Below are positions 9,328 through 17,432 of a DNA stretch of 64,000 nucleotides, piece after piece. Within the stretch, counting starts at the first letter, position 1, and the number at the start of each line of letters is the position of its first letter. This DNA is from Cupriavidus pauculus (GTDB lineage Bacteria > Pseudomonadota > Gammaproteobacteria > Burkholderiales > Burkholderiaceae): contig NZ_PJRP01000007.1 in assembly GCF_002858765.1 (NCBI RefSeq), positions 256,745-320,744 of the forward strand. The letters are read 5' to 3'. A program made the position numbers and the translations under genes. The notes under the pieces were generated by a model. It worked only from the letters and a program-made list of their open reading frames with translations. It had not been told where the DNA came from and did not search any database.

Positions 9328-9466
9328 GTGACGCCTCCCCTCTGACACCTCCCGTGTTCGCTTCTCAATGTTAGGAAGAAAATTCTTCATTTTTCTATGG
9401 GTCCGCCGACACTAGTTCGGAGAACGATTCGTGGGGCATATTGCCGCACCAAGAGGAGACATTGTC

Positions 9467-9931
9467 GTGGGCAATGCAAAGGTTGAAGCACCCGAAGTAG
9501 GATCCCGGTGGCGACACGACGACGGAAGTGAGTTGAAAGTCATCCTGATCGCCAAAGCAGAACACAATAACGTCGGAGCGGAGGTCTCGGTCGTTTGTGT
9601 CTGCAACGCCACAGGCGAAATTTATAGTCTCCCCTGCGAGCGTTTTTACGAACGACGACACAAGCATGCGGATGCTCCAGGCCCACAAGCAGCAACCAAG
9701 ATGGCAGAAGCAGTGCTCCACTCCCGGGATCTGCAGATCGCCCGAGCTATGGTCGAACTCCTTGCCGAGGACAGTGCCAGACTGACCGCTCTAGAAACTG
9801 CGCTAAAGCAAGCCGGCCATCAACTTCACTTCCATCTCGGTGAATTCCGCCTCGCGCCGGCGACGAGAGCGCATGCTGGCAAGTTTGCGACATTGCGTGA
9901 GGCCATCGACCACTTGGATACGACACACTAA
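9467..9931 (+). CDS. hypothetical protein, GTG start
   Basis: This 154-residue soluble protein has a beta-rich N-terminal half (GSRWRHDDGSELKVILIAKAEHN, then VSVVCVCNATGEIYSLPCERFYERR) and a helical C-terminal half (MVELLAEDSARLTALETALKQAG). The frame opens at 9431, but an AGAGGAGA box lies seven bases before the GTG at 9467, so that start is preferred. I do not recognise the family. The first half could be a small nucleic-acid or ligand-binding barrel, but that is a guess. It stands alone between intergenic gaps. Confidence 0.6.
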   Translation: MGNAKVEAPEVGSRWRHDDGSELKVILIAKAEHNNVGAEVSVVCVCNATGEIYSLPCERFYERRHKHADAPGPQAATKMAEAVLHSRDLQIARAMVELLAEDSARLTALETALKQAGHQLHFHLGEFRLAPATRAHAGKFATLREAIDHLDTTH

Positions 9932-10383
9932 GTTGGGCCCACGAGGTTAGCTCAGAGGTCCCTGGCCGTTGCCAAAAGACATAAAAAAGAACCCACTGGA
10001 CAAGTTGTATGCGGGCCTCGGGGATGTCATAGGGATCAATGTCTATAACTGGCCGAATTGTGCAGGCCTTTGACTCGGCCTGCTCCGCACCCGTAGGCCA
10101 GCGCTGGGACGTCTGTTCTCAGCGTCTCTACAGACTATCCAGGCAGATGAATCAATAAGCGGAGATGGGTCGGCATTGCATCTGACACCCGCTAAGCCCC
10201 TTACCAGAATGAGCCGAAGGCGGAGACCGGTCATGAGGCATCGCCCGGTCGCCACTTTGCCAGACCGCTCAGATGTCCGGTTAATACCTGGCCGCCAACT
10301 TCAACGGCGCTCCTTTCCGAGCTGAGCGTCTACCGCACGCCCTTCCGGGCGGGACTCGCCGACTAGAACGCGTACGGTCCTTC
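9932..10383. other. intergenic stretch, nothing recognised
   Basis: No frame with a family motif or ribosome-binding site is visible on either strand. Confidence 0.4.
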
Positions 10384-10419
10384 AAAAGAGAACAGCCGAC
10401 ATCGTCGGCCGTTCTCTTT
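10384..10419 (-). terminator. rho-independent terminator
   Basis: Arms AAAGAGAACAGCCGAC and GTCGGCCGTTCTCTTT pair with one mismatch over 16 bases around a three-base loop. On the minus strand the stem is followed by TTTT. It lies 45 bases past the stop of the Ala/Lys-rich protein gene and should end that transcript. Confidence 0.85.
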
Positions 10420-10464
10420 GCTGGCGCACCTGCGGTGTCAACCCGCAGGTCTCCTGGCTCGCGA

Positions 10465-10749
10465 TTACTGCTTCTTGACAGCGTCTGCCGGCGCGGCCTT
10501 TTCTGCCGTGACGGTAACCTTCTCGGCCTTGGCCGGCGCAGCAGTCTTCTCCGCGCTCACCTTGGTTGCCTTGGCGTGCTTGGCGGCATGCTTGTGGGTC
10601 GCAGCCGCGGGCGCTTTCGCAGCAGGCGCCGTAGCTGCCGGCGTGGCCGGCGCCGCTGGAGCGGCCGTGGCAGGCGCCGGGGCAACGCCTTGAGCAAAGG
10701 CGGCACCAGTGATGGCAAAAGCGGCAACGGCAGCAAACAGCTTCTTCAT
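10465..10749 (-). CDS. secreted Ala/Pro/Lys-rich low-complexity protein
   Basis: This 94-residue protein has a textbook signal peptide (MKKLFAAVAAFAITGAAFA, then Q). The mature part is almost wholly Ala, Pro, Thr, Lys and a few His, so it is basic and probably unstructured. Composition recalls the acid-shock protein Asr of enterobacteria and similar periplasmic polycationic proteins, but I cannot show homology. An AGAAGGA box precedes the ATG at 10749, and a strong terminator follows the gene, so it is a single-gene unit. A periplasmic buffering or envelope-stress role is only a guess. Confidence 0.75.
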   Translation of the reverse strand: MKKLFAAVAAFAITGAAFAQGVAPAPATAAPAAPATPAATAPAAKAPAAATHKHAAKHAKATKVSAEKTAAPAKAEKVTVTAEKAAPADAVKKQ

Positions 10750-10902
10750 GATCGACAATCCTTCTGAGAGGTTTAGGCGCTGCGATGTGCCGCGCTTGCC
10801 TCCAAAAACGGGGGAGTCTCACACTCAGTTGACGGCTAACTCGTGACAATCCGTAAGCTTTGTTTCTGCAGAGGCGGCGCGCGTTACAGACGCCGAAACG
10901 TG

Positions 10903-11545
10903 TCACAGTGAATGGCGCCCATGCGAAGGGTTGTTCCCGCAGTCTGCGATATACAGGTCGCCTGCCGCACCGACGGCCAGGCCCGACGTGGTATCGAACC
11001 TAGCTGTAGTGCCCGAACCGTTGGTGGGGCCGGACACCAAGCCATCGACCAGCGTCGTCACGACGCCCGCTGACGTTACCTTTCGGATCAGATTGTTCTG
11101 GCTATCGCCCACATAGACGTTACCTGCACCATCGACCGCCACGCCGAACGGGCCTTGAAACTTCGCCGAAGCTCCCGTACCGTCAGTCGAGCCGTTCGTG
11201 CCGCCGGCAAGCGTGGTCACACGCCAGCCGGGGTAATCTTGCGAATCGCGTTGTTGCTGTAGTCAGCAACATACAGATTTCCAGCCTTGTCGATAGCCAG
11301 GCCCGAGGGGGCACTGAAGGTCGCCGCCGTCCCCGTACCGACGATGGCACCCATGACGCCGGAACCCGCGAACGTCGTCACCACGCCAGCCGGCGTGATC
11401 TTGCGGATCATGTTGCGGCGGTCAGTAATGAAAAACGTACCGCTCGCATCGAGCGTCACGCTCTAAGGCCAGTTGAAGCGCGCCGAGGTGCCGGTGCCGT
11501 CCGCGGTGCCTCCGGTGGTGCTGCCTGCGTACACGCTTACGGCGA
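10903..11545 (-). pseudogene. NHL-repeat protein, broken
   Basis: Reading on the minus strand, pieces of NHL/beta-propeller repeats follow one another: FITDRRNMIRKITPAGVVTT, GLAIDKAGNLYVADYSNN, then GPFGVAVDGAGNVYVGDSQN and IRKVTSAGVVTTL. The frame is interrupted by an in-frame TAG near 11464 (after F-N-W-P) and by a frameshift around 11217-11220, and the 5' end runs into a metE fragment without a start. At least three repeats remain. It is the middle of a former extracytoplasmic propeller protein. Confidence 0.75.
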
Positions 11546-11574
11546 AGCGCCCCAGCCCCCTGGGCAGGACGGAC

Positions 11575-11688
11575 ATTTATACAAACTCGGGTCGCGCATC
11601 GTTTCGCCCTTCCAGTAGGACTCAGTAAGAATTTCAGTTCGCGCTTCGCGCCGATGCGCGGAAAGCCGAGGTTGTGGATCACGGTCAT
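11575..11688 (-). pseudogene. metE: metE 5' remnant, frameshifted and truncated
   Basis: From the ATG at 11688 the minus strand encodes MTVIHNLGFPRIGAKRELKF, the invariant N-terminus of cobalamin-independent methionine synthase MetE. After about 20 codons the frame is lost; the next frame continues ESYWKGET, the next conserved MetE segment. The sequence then passes into NHL-repeat debris, so about 97% of the gene is gone. Its start is 92 bases from metR and divergent, the usual metE-metR arrangement, so this is the original metE locus after deletion. Confidence 0.85.
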
Positions 11689-11768
11689 GGCGTCATCCGT
11701 ATTCAAGTCGAAGCCGGACTGTAGGAACGGCATTCCATGAAGTAAGATGATCCTTACTCAGAATTCAA

Positions 11769-11781
11769 TGAATATCACTCA
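11769..11781. promoter_or_regulatory. candidate MetR box
   Basis: TGAATATCACTCA resembles the MetR operator TGAA-N5-TTCA with one mismatch in the right half. It lies in the metR/metE divergent region and touches the metR start codon. It is suggestive only. Confidence 0.3.
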
Positions 11782-12680
11782 TGTTGGAGCGCATTCATCT
11801 ATCGATCGTCCGCGAGGTGGACCGCCAAGGGTCGCTGACCGCGGCCGCTTCTGTGCTTTGCCTGACGCAGTCGGCGCTCAGCCACGCTATGAAAAAGCTG
11901 GAACTGCAGCTTGGCACCGACATCTGGCTACGCGAGGGACGTAACTTGCGGCCGACTCAGGCAGGATCCTATCTGCTGGCGGTGGCCAACCGCGTGCTGC
12001 CTCAGCTCGACCTGGCCGAAGAGCGCATCCGGCAGTTCGCTCAGGGTGAGCGTGGCACGTTGCGCATCGGCATGGAATGCCACCCTTGTTACCAGTGGCT
12101 GCTCAAGATCGTTTCCCCCTATCTGACGCAATGGCCGGATGTGGATGTCGACGTGAAACAGAAATTCCAGTTCGGCGGCATCGGTGCGCTGTTCGGGTAC
12201 GAGATAGATATGCTCGTCACGCCCGATCCGCTCTACAAGCCGGGCCTGCATTTCGAGCCCGTGTTCGACTACGAACAGGTGCTCGTCGTCGGCAAGGACC
12301 ATCGCCTGGCTGGCCTGCCGCACGTCGATGCGGACGCACTGACCGATGAAGTCCTGATCACCTACCCGGTCGCCATCGATCGGCTCGATATCTACAACAT
12401 GTTCCTGCAGCCGGCGGGGGTCACACCAAAGCGCCACAAGACCATCGAGACGACGGACATCATGATGCAGATGGTGGCCAGTGGGCGCGGAATCGCCGCG
12501 TTGCCGCGCTGGCTGGTCGCGGAGTATGCACAGAAAATGGACGTCACGGCCGTGCGGCTGGGGCCCAATGGGGTTGCCAAGCAGATCTTTCTAGGCGCCC
12601 GCGAGGGCGACATCGAGATCGATTACTTGAGGGCCTTTATCGAACTCGCCCGCCGCTCGGCCGACAGTGCCCAGAACTGA
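11781..12680 (+). CDS. metR: LysR-family regulator MetR
   Basis: The protein has 299 residues. Residues 3-62 are the LysR helix-turn-helix (GSLTAAASVLCLTQSALSH). The effector domain carries MetR-specific segments that I recognise from the E. coli protein: IGMECHPCYQWL, DYEQVLVV, ITYPVAIDRLDIYNMFLQPAG and QMVASGRGIAALPRWLV. MetR uses homocysteine as co-activator and switches on methionine synthase genes. Here its usual divergent partner metE is a remnant, while a folate-independent methionine synthase lies about 2.7 kb downstream on the same strand, so it may now control that locus (inference). The ATG at 11781 has no obvious ribosome-binding site; translation may be weak or leaderless. Confidence 0.9.
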   Translation: MLERIHLSIVREVDRQGSLTAAASVLCLTQSALSHAMKKLELQLGTDIWLREGRNLRPTQAGSYLLAVANRVLPQLDLAEERIRQFAQGERGTLRIGMECHPCYQWLLKIVSPYLTQWPDVDVDVKQKFQFGGIGALFGYEIDMLVTPDPLYKPGLHFEPVFDYEQVLVVGKDHRLAGLPHVDADALTDEVLITYPVAIDRLDIYNMFLQPAGVTPKRHKTIETTDIMMQMVASGRGIAALPRWLVAEYAQKMDVTAVRLGPNGVAKQIFLGAREGDIEIDYLRAFIELARRSADSAQN

Positions 12681-13057
12681 ACCATCGCCCTGACGCGTCG
12701 CGTACACGACCACAAGCGCTTGAAGCGCGGCCACGTGGTCTCCGGGCGAAGTGTCCCGCTTGCGCTGCGCCAGCAAGAGGAGGAACTAGCCCATGTGCTT
12801 GGCGTGCCGAGCGAGGACTCGCTGAATGGTCGCCCCCTGACGCGCAGATCTGTCAGGATCGCTTGGCGGGCGCAATTGCCGCATTGAATAGCTGGATCAC
12901 TCGAAAAGTCCAGTCCGCCGCGTCCCGCGCGTTGATTCAACGAATACAGGTTGCGCGCGAGTTCTCCAAGAGACACCGTCGCACCCGCCGACATTGCAGC
13001 CCCCACTGCCAGCCGTGCCGGTTTCTACCACCACCGAGTCGAACTCATCGTGATGGT
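12681..13057. other. intergenic stretch, decayed DNA
   Basis: Only short frames without motifs are present. A plus-strand phrase near 12770 (QEEELAHVLGVPSEDSLNG) looks protein-like but has no start or family match. Confidence 0.35.
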
Positions 13058-13310
13058 GGTCAGCGTGATCCGGGTCGTCGGCGTTGCCGTGGTGATTGAC
13101 GCGCAGGTGGATCGCGTCCTCCGAGGCGCGATTCTGCCCTAGTAGGCTGTTCACATCCAGCGAGCCTGCCTGTGCAGGCACGATCTTGACCTTGGCCTGA
13201 ATCTCGGGGCGGACCAGCCCTTCCACCGGTGCAATCTGCGCGGCGTCCATCAGGTCGGTCTTGTCCACCAGATGGTACTGGCCCGAATTGCTTTGGGCAC
13301 AGACTTCTAC
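13058..13310 (-). pseudogene. CobW-type GTPase (metallochaperone) fragment
   Basis: The minus frame reads VDKTDLMDAAQIAPVEGLVR, then a segment ending LDVNSLLGQ, then a His/Asp-rich run (HHGNADDPDHADHHHDEFDS) and VVVETG. This matches the middle of CobW/P47K GTPases: the N/T-K-x-D guanine-specificity motif, followed by the metal-binding His-rich linker and the start of the C-terminal domain. The P-loop domain and most of the C-terminal domain are missing and no start is visible. Confidence 0.65.
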
Positions 13311-13740
13311 CTTCGCACGGCCAGAGGCTCACGGCCGAACAAATCAGCTTCAGCACGCCAGCAGGCGCCGTCAACGCCGTTGCTTTACCTGCTGAGCGAC
13401 GCCGAGATGGATACGCCAAAGCACTCACATGAACTGTTTTCATGGATATGTGAGTTTTAACCATTTTACTTCATGATTACCTATCGCTAGCATCCGCTCC
13501 TAGCTGTTCGTTTGCATTCCCCCGAGCTGGATGCCCTCAAGGTGGTGCTCGAGCTGGCTCAGCGCATGGACCCAGCATGCAACTGCTGCAGTTGGTTTGC
13601 ACCAGCCCTAACGGGACGGCGGGGACGGCGGCAAACGGCAAGCAACGGCGGTGGCCCACTGTGAAAGCGCGCTGTCGACTTGGCTCACGTGTCTGCACTG
13701 CACCCATCGCGTATTCCCGGCGCCGCGCAGATCAATCCAT
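13311..13740. other. intergenic stretch upstream of the methionine locus
   Basis: No gene is recognised. It contains the region where the promoter of the FMN reductase/mesX/mesD group should lie; I could not pick out a convincing -35/-10 pair. Confidence 0.35.
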
Positions 13741-14334
13741 ATGAAAGTGAAAATGACACGTCCAATCCGTTTGGTAGCGGTTTCCGGTGGGCTTCAGCGC
13801 CCCTCCAAGTCCGCAGCCCTGACCGAGCACCTAATGGATCTGATCGCCGAAGAAATCCCGTGCGAACAACGCTTGGTCGAATTGGGTCAGCTAGCACCAC
13901 AGCTTGCTGGTGCGGCCTGGCGCTCGCAACTGTCAGACACGGTGGAGCGGGAGCTCGCAGCGGTCGAGCAAGCCGATGTGCTGGTGGTGGCAACGCCAGT
14001 CTTCCGCGGCTCCTACACGGGCCTGTTCAAGCATTTTTTCGACTTCATTGATCAGGACGCCTTGATCGACAAGCCTGTCTTGTTGGCTGCCACCGGCGGC
14101 AGCGAGCGCCATGCGCTGATGATCGACCACCAGTTGCGCCCCCTGTTCAGCTTCTTCCAGGCCCGTACGTTGCCGCTGGGCGTCTACGCGACCGACAAGG
14201 ACTTCGTCGACTACCGCCTGCAGAACGAGGCACTGATCCAGCGAGCCAGACTCGCGGTTCAACGGGCATTGCCGTTGGTCGAATTGACGCGCCACACAAG
14301 GTCCGCCAACGCTGAGGAAATGGTCGCGGCCTGA
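13741..14334 (+). CDS. NAD(P)H-dependent FMN reductase (MsuE-like)
   Basis: The 197-residue flavodoxin-like protein begins IRLVAVSGGLQRPSKSAALTE, the phosphate-binding loop of the NADPH-dependent FMN reductase family, and has VVATPVFRGSYTGLFKHFFDF, the second flavin-contact segment, near residue 87. Members such as MsuE supply reduced FMN to oxygen-dependent partner enzymes. Here it is directly upstream of mesX and mesD on the same strand (66-base gap). Because MesD function is reported to need MesX and oxygen, a role in supplying FMNH2 to MesX is a reasonable inference, not shown. The frame opens at 13651; I take the ATG at 13741, with 13753 as alternative. Confidence 0.88.
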   Translation: MKVKMTRPIRLVAVSGGLQRPSKSAALTEHLMDLIAEEIPCEQRLVELGQLAPQLAGAAWRSQLSDTVERELAAVEQADVLVVATPVFRGSYTGLFKHFFDFIDQDALIDKPVLLAATGGSERHALMIDHQLRPLFSFFQARTLPLGVYATDKDFVDYRLQNEALIQRARLAVQRALPLVELTRHTRSANAEEMVAA

Positions 14335-14400
14335 AGCAATGGCCAAATAAGCACGAAACAGGTTCAGATTTTCTCTCGGAAACCAGAGCATCAGATCGCA

Positions 14401-15384
14401 ATGAGCAAAGATTTCACATTCAACATCAAGAGTATTTGTTTTGATGAAACCTATCAACCATCTGACAATACGCGCATAACAACCAACTTTGCCAATCTGG
14501 CCCGAGGAAAGAGTCGTCGGGAAAATCTTCGCAACACCTTGCGGATGATTGACAATCGTTTCAACGAATTGGCGCATTGGGATAATCCTACGGGAGATCG
14601 ATACTCCGTCGAGCTCGAGATCATTTCGGCGGAAATGAGCATCGATGCCAAGGACGGTAGCGACGTGTTTCCGCTGATCGAAATCCTGAAAACCAACATC
14701 GTCGACAAGAAAACCAACGAACGTATCGATGGCATTGCGGGGAATAACTTTTCCTCCTACGTGCGAGATTATGACTTCAGTGTCGTACTCCCGGAGCACA
14801 ACAATAATAAACCAACGTTCAGCATCCCGGAAAACTTCGGTGATTTGCATGGAAAGCTCTTCAAGCATTTTGTGAACTCCAGTGCTTACAAAGAACGCTT
14901 CGGCAAGCCGCCCGTTATCTGCATCAGCGCCTCCAGCAGCAAGACATATCATCGAACTGAAAATCATCACCCGATACTGGGCGTCGAGTACCTGCAGAAC
15001 GAACTATCCTCGACCGATCAATATTTTGAGAAGATGGGGATGCAGGTTCGCTTCTTTATGCCGCCAAATAGCGTTGCGCCGCTGGCTTTCTACTTCCTCG
15101 GCGATCTGCTCGGTGATTACACCAATCTGGAGCTTATCGGCACCATCAGCACGATGGAGACGTTTCAGCGAATTTACCGGCCGGAAATTTACAACGCAAA
15201 TTCTGCCGCGGGGAAACTCTATCAGCCGAGCCTGAAGAACCAGGATTATTCCTTGACACAGATTGTCTACGACCGCGTAGAGCGTAGCGAACTAGCTGTT
15301 AAGCAGGGAAGATTTACAGAGGAACACTTCATCAAGCCGTACGGAAGCGTTCTTGAACAATGGGCTAACAATTACGATCTCTGA
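14401..15384 (+). CDS. mesX: MesX, DUF1852 partner of methionine synthase MesD
   Basis: This 327-residue soluble protein has the DUF1852 signature throughout, e.g. the N-terminal FTFNIKSICFDETYQPSDNTR, the N-F-A-N-L-A-R-G segment, and the C-terminal YDRVERSELAVKQGRF. Price and co-workers (PLoS Genetics 2021) showed that MesD-type methionine synthases of aerobic bacteria require a DUF1852 protein, named MesX, and oxygen, but not 5-methyl-tetrahydrofolate or cobalamin; the methyl donor was not identified. The gene stands between an FMN reductase and mesD (28-base gap), exactly the setting expected. No cofactor motif can be read from sequence. The ribosome-binding site is weak; the start fits the family N-terminus. 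Confidence 0.93.
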   Translation: MSKDFTFNIKSICFDETYQPSDNTRITTNFANLARGKSRRENLRNTLRMIDNRFNELAHWDNPTGDRYSVELEIISAEMSIDAKDGSDVFPLIEILKTNIVDKKTNERIDGIAGNNFSSYVRDYDFSVVLPEHNNNKPTFSIPENFGDLHGKLFKHFVNSSAYKERFGKPPVICISASSSKTYHRTENHHPILGVEYLQNELSSTDQYFEKMGMQVRFFMPPNSVAPLAFYFLGDLLGDYTNLELIGTISTMETFQRIYRPEIYNANSAAGKLYQPSLKNQDYSLTQIVYDRVERSELAVKQGRFTEEHFIKPYGSVLEQWANNYDL

Positions 15385-15412
15385 TCCATCAAAAAATACG
15401 AGACCATCTGTT

Positions 15413-16441
15413 ATGAAAAAGTTATTGCCTACCTCAACTGCTGGCAGCTTGCCCAAACCCTCCTGGCTTGCACAACCTGAAAAACTCTGGTCGCCCTGGA
15501 AGCTACAAGACGAGGAATTGGTCGAGGGAAAACAAGATGCGTTGCGTTTGTCGCTGCAAGAACAGCAGCACGCGGGCATTGATATCGTTAGTGATGGCGA
15601 GCAAACGCGCCAGCATTTCGTCACCACGTTTATCGAGCACCTCAGCGGAGTCGATTTTGAGAAACGTGAGACCGTCAGAATTCGTGATCGCTATGACGCG
15701 AGTGTGCCGACCGTGGTTGGCGCTGTGAGTCGCCCAAAGCCTGTGTTTGTTGAAGACGCCAAGTTCCTGCGTCAGCAAACCAAGCAGCCCATCAAATGGG
15801 CCCTGCCGGGACCCATGACGATGATCGATACGCTCTACGATGGCCACTACAAGAGCCGCGAGAAACTAGCCTGGGAATTCGCCAAGATCCTCAATCAGGA
15901 AGCCAAGGAGTTGGAGGCCGCTGGCGTCGACATCATCCAGTTTGATGAGCCGGCGTTCAACGTCTTCTTTGACGAAGTGAATGACTGGGGAATCGCCACC
16001 TTGGAGCGCGCAATCGAAGGCCTCAAGTGTGAAACGGCCGTGCATATTTGCTACGGCTACGGCATCAAGGCCAATACCGATTGGAAGCAGACGCTGGGGT
16101 CCGAGTGGCGCCAATATGAAGAATCTTTCCCCAAGCTGCAGAAATCCAATATCGATATTGTCTCGCTCGAGTGCCATAACTCTCATGTTCCGATTGATCT
16201 GATCGAACTCATTCGTGGCAAGAAAGTGATGGTAGGGGCCATTGACGTGGCGACCAATACCATTGAAACGCCGGAAGAGGTGGCCAATACCCTTCGCAAG
16301 GCGCTGAAATTTGTCGATGCGGACAAGCTGTATCCTTGCACGAACTGTGGCATGGCGCCCTTACCTCGTCGCGTAGCAAGAGGCAAACTGGCTGCTCTCA
16401 GCGCAGGCGCAGATATCATCCGGGGAGAACTCTCGGCCTAG
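15413..16441 (+). CDS. mesD: core (folate-independent) methionine synthase MesD
   Basis: The 342-residue protein is a single MetE catalytic barrel without the N-terminal folate-binding half (full MetE is about 750 residues). It starts PTSTAGSLPKPSWL and carries the zinc ligands H211 and C213 (VHICYG), E253 (SLECHNS) and C312 (TNCGMAP), plus the FDEPAF homocysteine segment near 177-182. It transfers a methyl group to homocysteine. The presence of a DUF1852 gene upstream places it in the MesD family, active only in aerobic bacteria with MesX. The frame opens at a TTG within mesX (15353), but the ATG at 15413 fits the protein family. Regulation by MetR is likely but unproven. Confidence 0.93.
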   Translation: MKKLLPTSTAGSLPKPSWLAQPEKLWSPWKLQDEELVEGKQDALRLSLQEQQHAGIDIVSDGEQTRQHFVTTFIEHLSGVDFEKRETVRIRDRYDASVPTVVGAVSRPKPVFVEDAKFLRQQTKQPIKWALPGPMTMIDTLYDGHYKSREKLAWEFAKILNQEAKELEAAGVDIIQFDEPAFNVFFDEVNDWGIATLERAIEGLKCETAVHICYGYGIKANTDWKQTLGSEWRQYEESFPKLQKSNIDIVSLECHNSHVPIDLIELIRGKKVMVGAIDVATNTIETPEEVANTLRKALKFVDADKLYPCTNCGMAPLPRRVARGKLAALSAGADIIRGELSA

Positions 16442-16609
16442 TGCTGAGCGAAACTGCGGGAAGTGCCGTTGGTACTGACGAATGGCTCATCGCACGGAAC
16501 CGACAGGTTTACAGTTGGTTCCGCCGTCGCATTGTTCTGGTCAAGAACTGTTGTCGACTTAGGTGGGCAAGTGCGACATGGGCCTGCGCGCCCACGGGAT
16601 AGTGAGTAA

Positions 16610-16771
16610 TTATTTCTCGAGCCACCGCGAGGTCTTCGCGAGCGCCTTGAGAAAGAGGCCGAAGATGTACATGCCCAGTGCGGAGAGTAGACCCACGAGT
16701 GCGGCGGCGAACGTTACTTCCAAACTGATTAACTTTCGCGTGAAATCTGGCGAACTAGATACATTGCGCAC
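16610..16771 (-). CDS. possible 53-residue membrane protein (or remnant)
   Basis: A minus-strand frame from a GTG at 16771 reads a short polar head and then SLEVTFAAALVGLLSALGMY, continuing through IFGLFLKALAKTSRWLEK: one clear transmembrane helix with a basic tail. There is no good ribosome-binding site, and a stop lies about 17 codons upstream, so it could equally be the tail of a decayed gene. The membrane-helix pattern is the only support. Confidence 0.35.
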   Translation of the reverse strand: MRNVSSSPDFTRKLISLEVTFAAALVGLLSALGMYIFGLFLKALAKTSRWLEK

Positions 16772-16919
16772 CTGTATCAATTCATCGTTTGTCCAGTCCT
16801 CGCTTTGTTCACCGGAATGCGCAGTTCAGCCACTTTTTGAAACGGGCCATGAACGCGCGTTTCCAATAGCTTGCAGGACAGGACTCCTTCATGAGCCTTT
16901 AGTTTCTCGTCACGCTCAA

Positions 16920-17432
16920 TTAAATTCCAGCTCCACAAATTACTTTGTACTTGGGACCAACAGAGTCGCAGATCATGCGCGCATCGTAGACCATGCCGGG
17001 GATGTCCGGACGCCCCGCGAATGCGACAATCGTATTGGTTGAGCGTGGCTTGGAAAATACGATTGTCTGGCCGCCCGTAGTTGTCGTATGCGCAGAGCCA
17101 TAGGCATGGTTTCCGATTGTTGTGACATTCGCGGTCGTGTGACTTTGGACAGGTGTAGTAAAGGAGTCCCGCTCGATCCTGGACGTTGCGTCAACGATCA
17201 CGAAATGCGTGAACCCATGTGTGAGCGTGAGTTCGGCACTCCGGAGTAGAACAATGTCTTCCGCTCTTTCTGTTCCGGTATAGCCATTCCCCTGAAAGGA
17301 GACACGGAAGACATTGGTATCAAGCTGTGTCTCAGCAAACCCGCCTGTCAATCCTTTGGGTTGGTAGGCCGTTGCACAGCCAGCGAGCACCGCGGCAACA
17401 GACAAGAGTGCGGCAATGGAAATGGTCTTCAT
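16920..17432 (-). CDS. CC0125/CC1285-type lipoprotein
   Basis: The 170-residue protein has a lipoprotein signal (ISIAALLSVAAVLAGC) followed by ATAYQPKGLTGGFAETQLD and FRVSFQGNGYTGTERAEDIVLLRSAELTL, the pattern of the small CC0125/CC1285 lipoprotein family, in which a YQP...GGFSE-like N-terminus and an R-A-A/S-E-L motif are typical. The C-terminal third is Thr/Ser-rich and ends near a C-G-A-G-I. It is a periplasm-facing outer-membrane lipoprotein of unknown role. Two ATGs are nine bases apart; the second (17432) has AAGGA seven bases before it. Confidence 0.8.
   Translation of the reverse strand: MKTISIAALLSVAAVLAGCATAYQPKGLTGGFAETQLDTNVFRVSFQGNGYTGTERAEDIVLLRSAELTLTHGFTHFVIVDATSRIERDSFTTPVQSHTTANVTTIGNHAYGSAHTTTTGGQTIVFSKPRSTNTIVAFAGRPDIPGMVYDARMICDSVGPKYKVICGAGI

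Noticed and set aside
12623..13006. 127-codon minus-strand frame downstream of the CobW fragment
   Set aside because: No domain pattern; overlaps the metR end and the CobW remnant region.
16563..17042. 159-codon plus-strand frame
   Set aside because: Crosses the small minus-strand membrane frame and the lipoprotein end; no motif and no ribosome-binding site.
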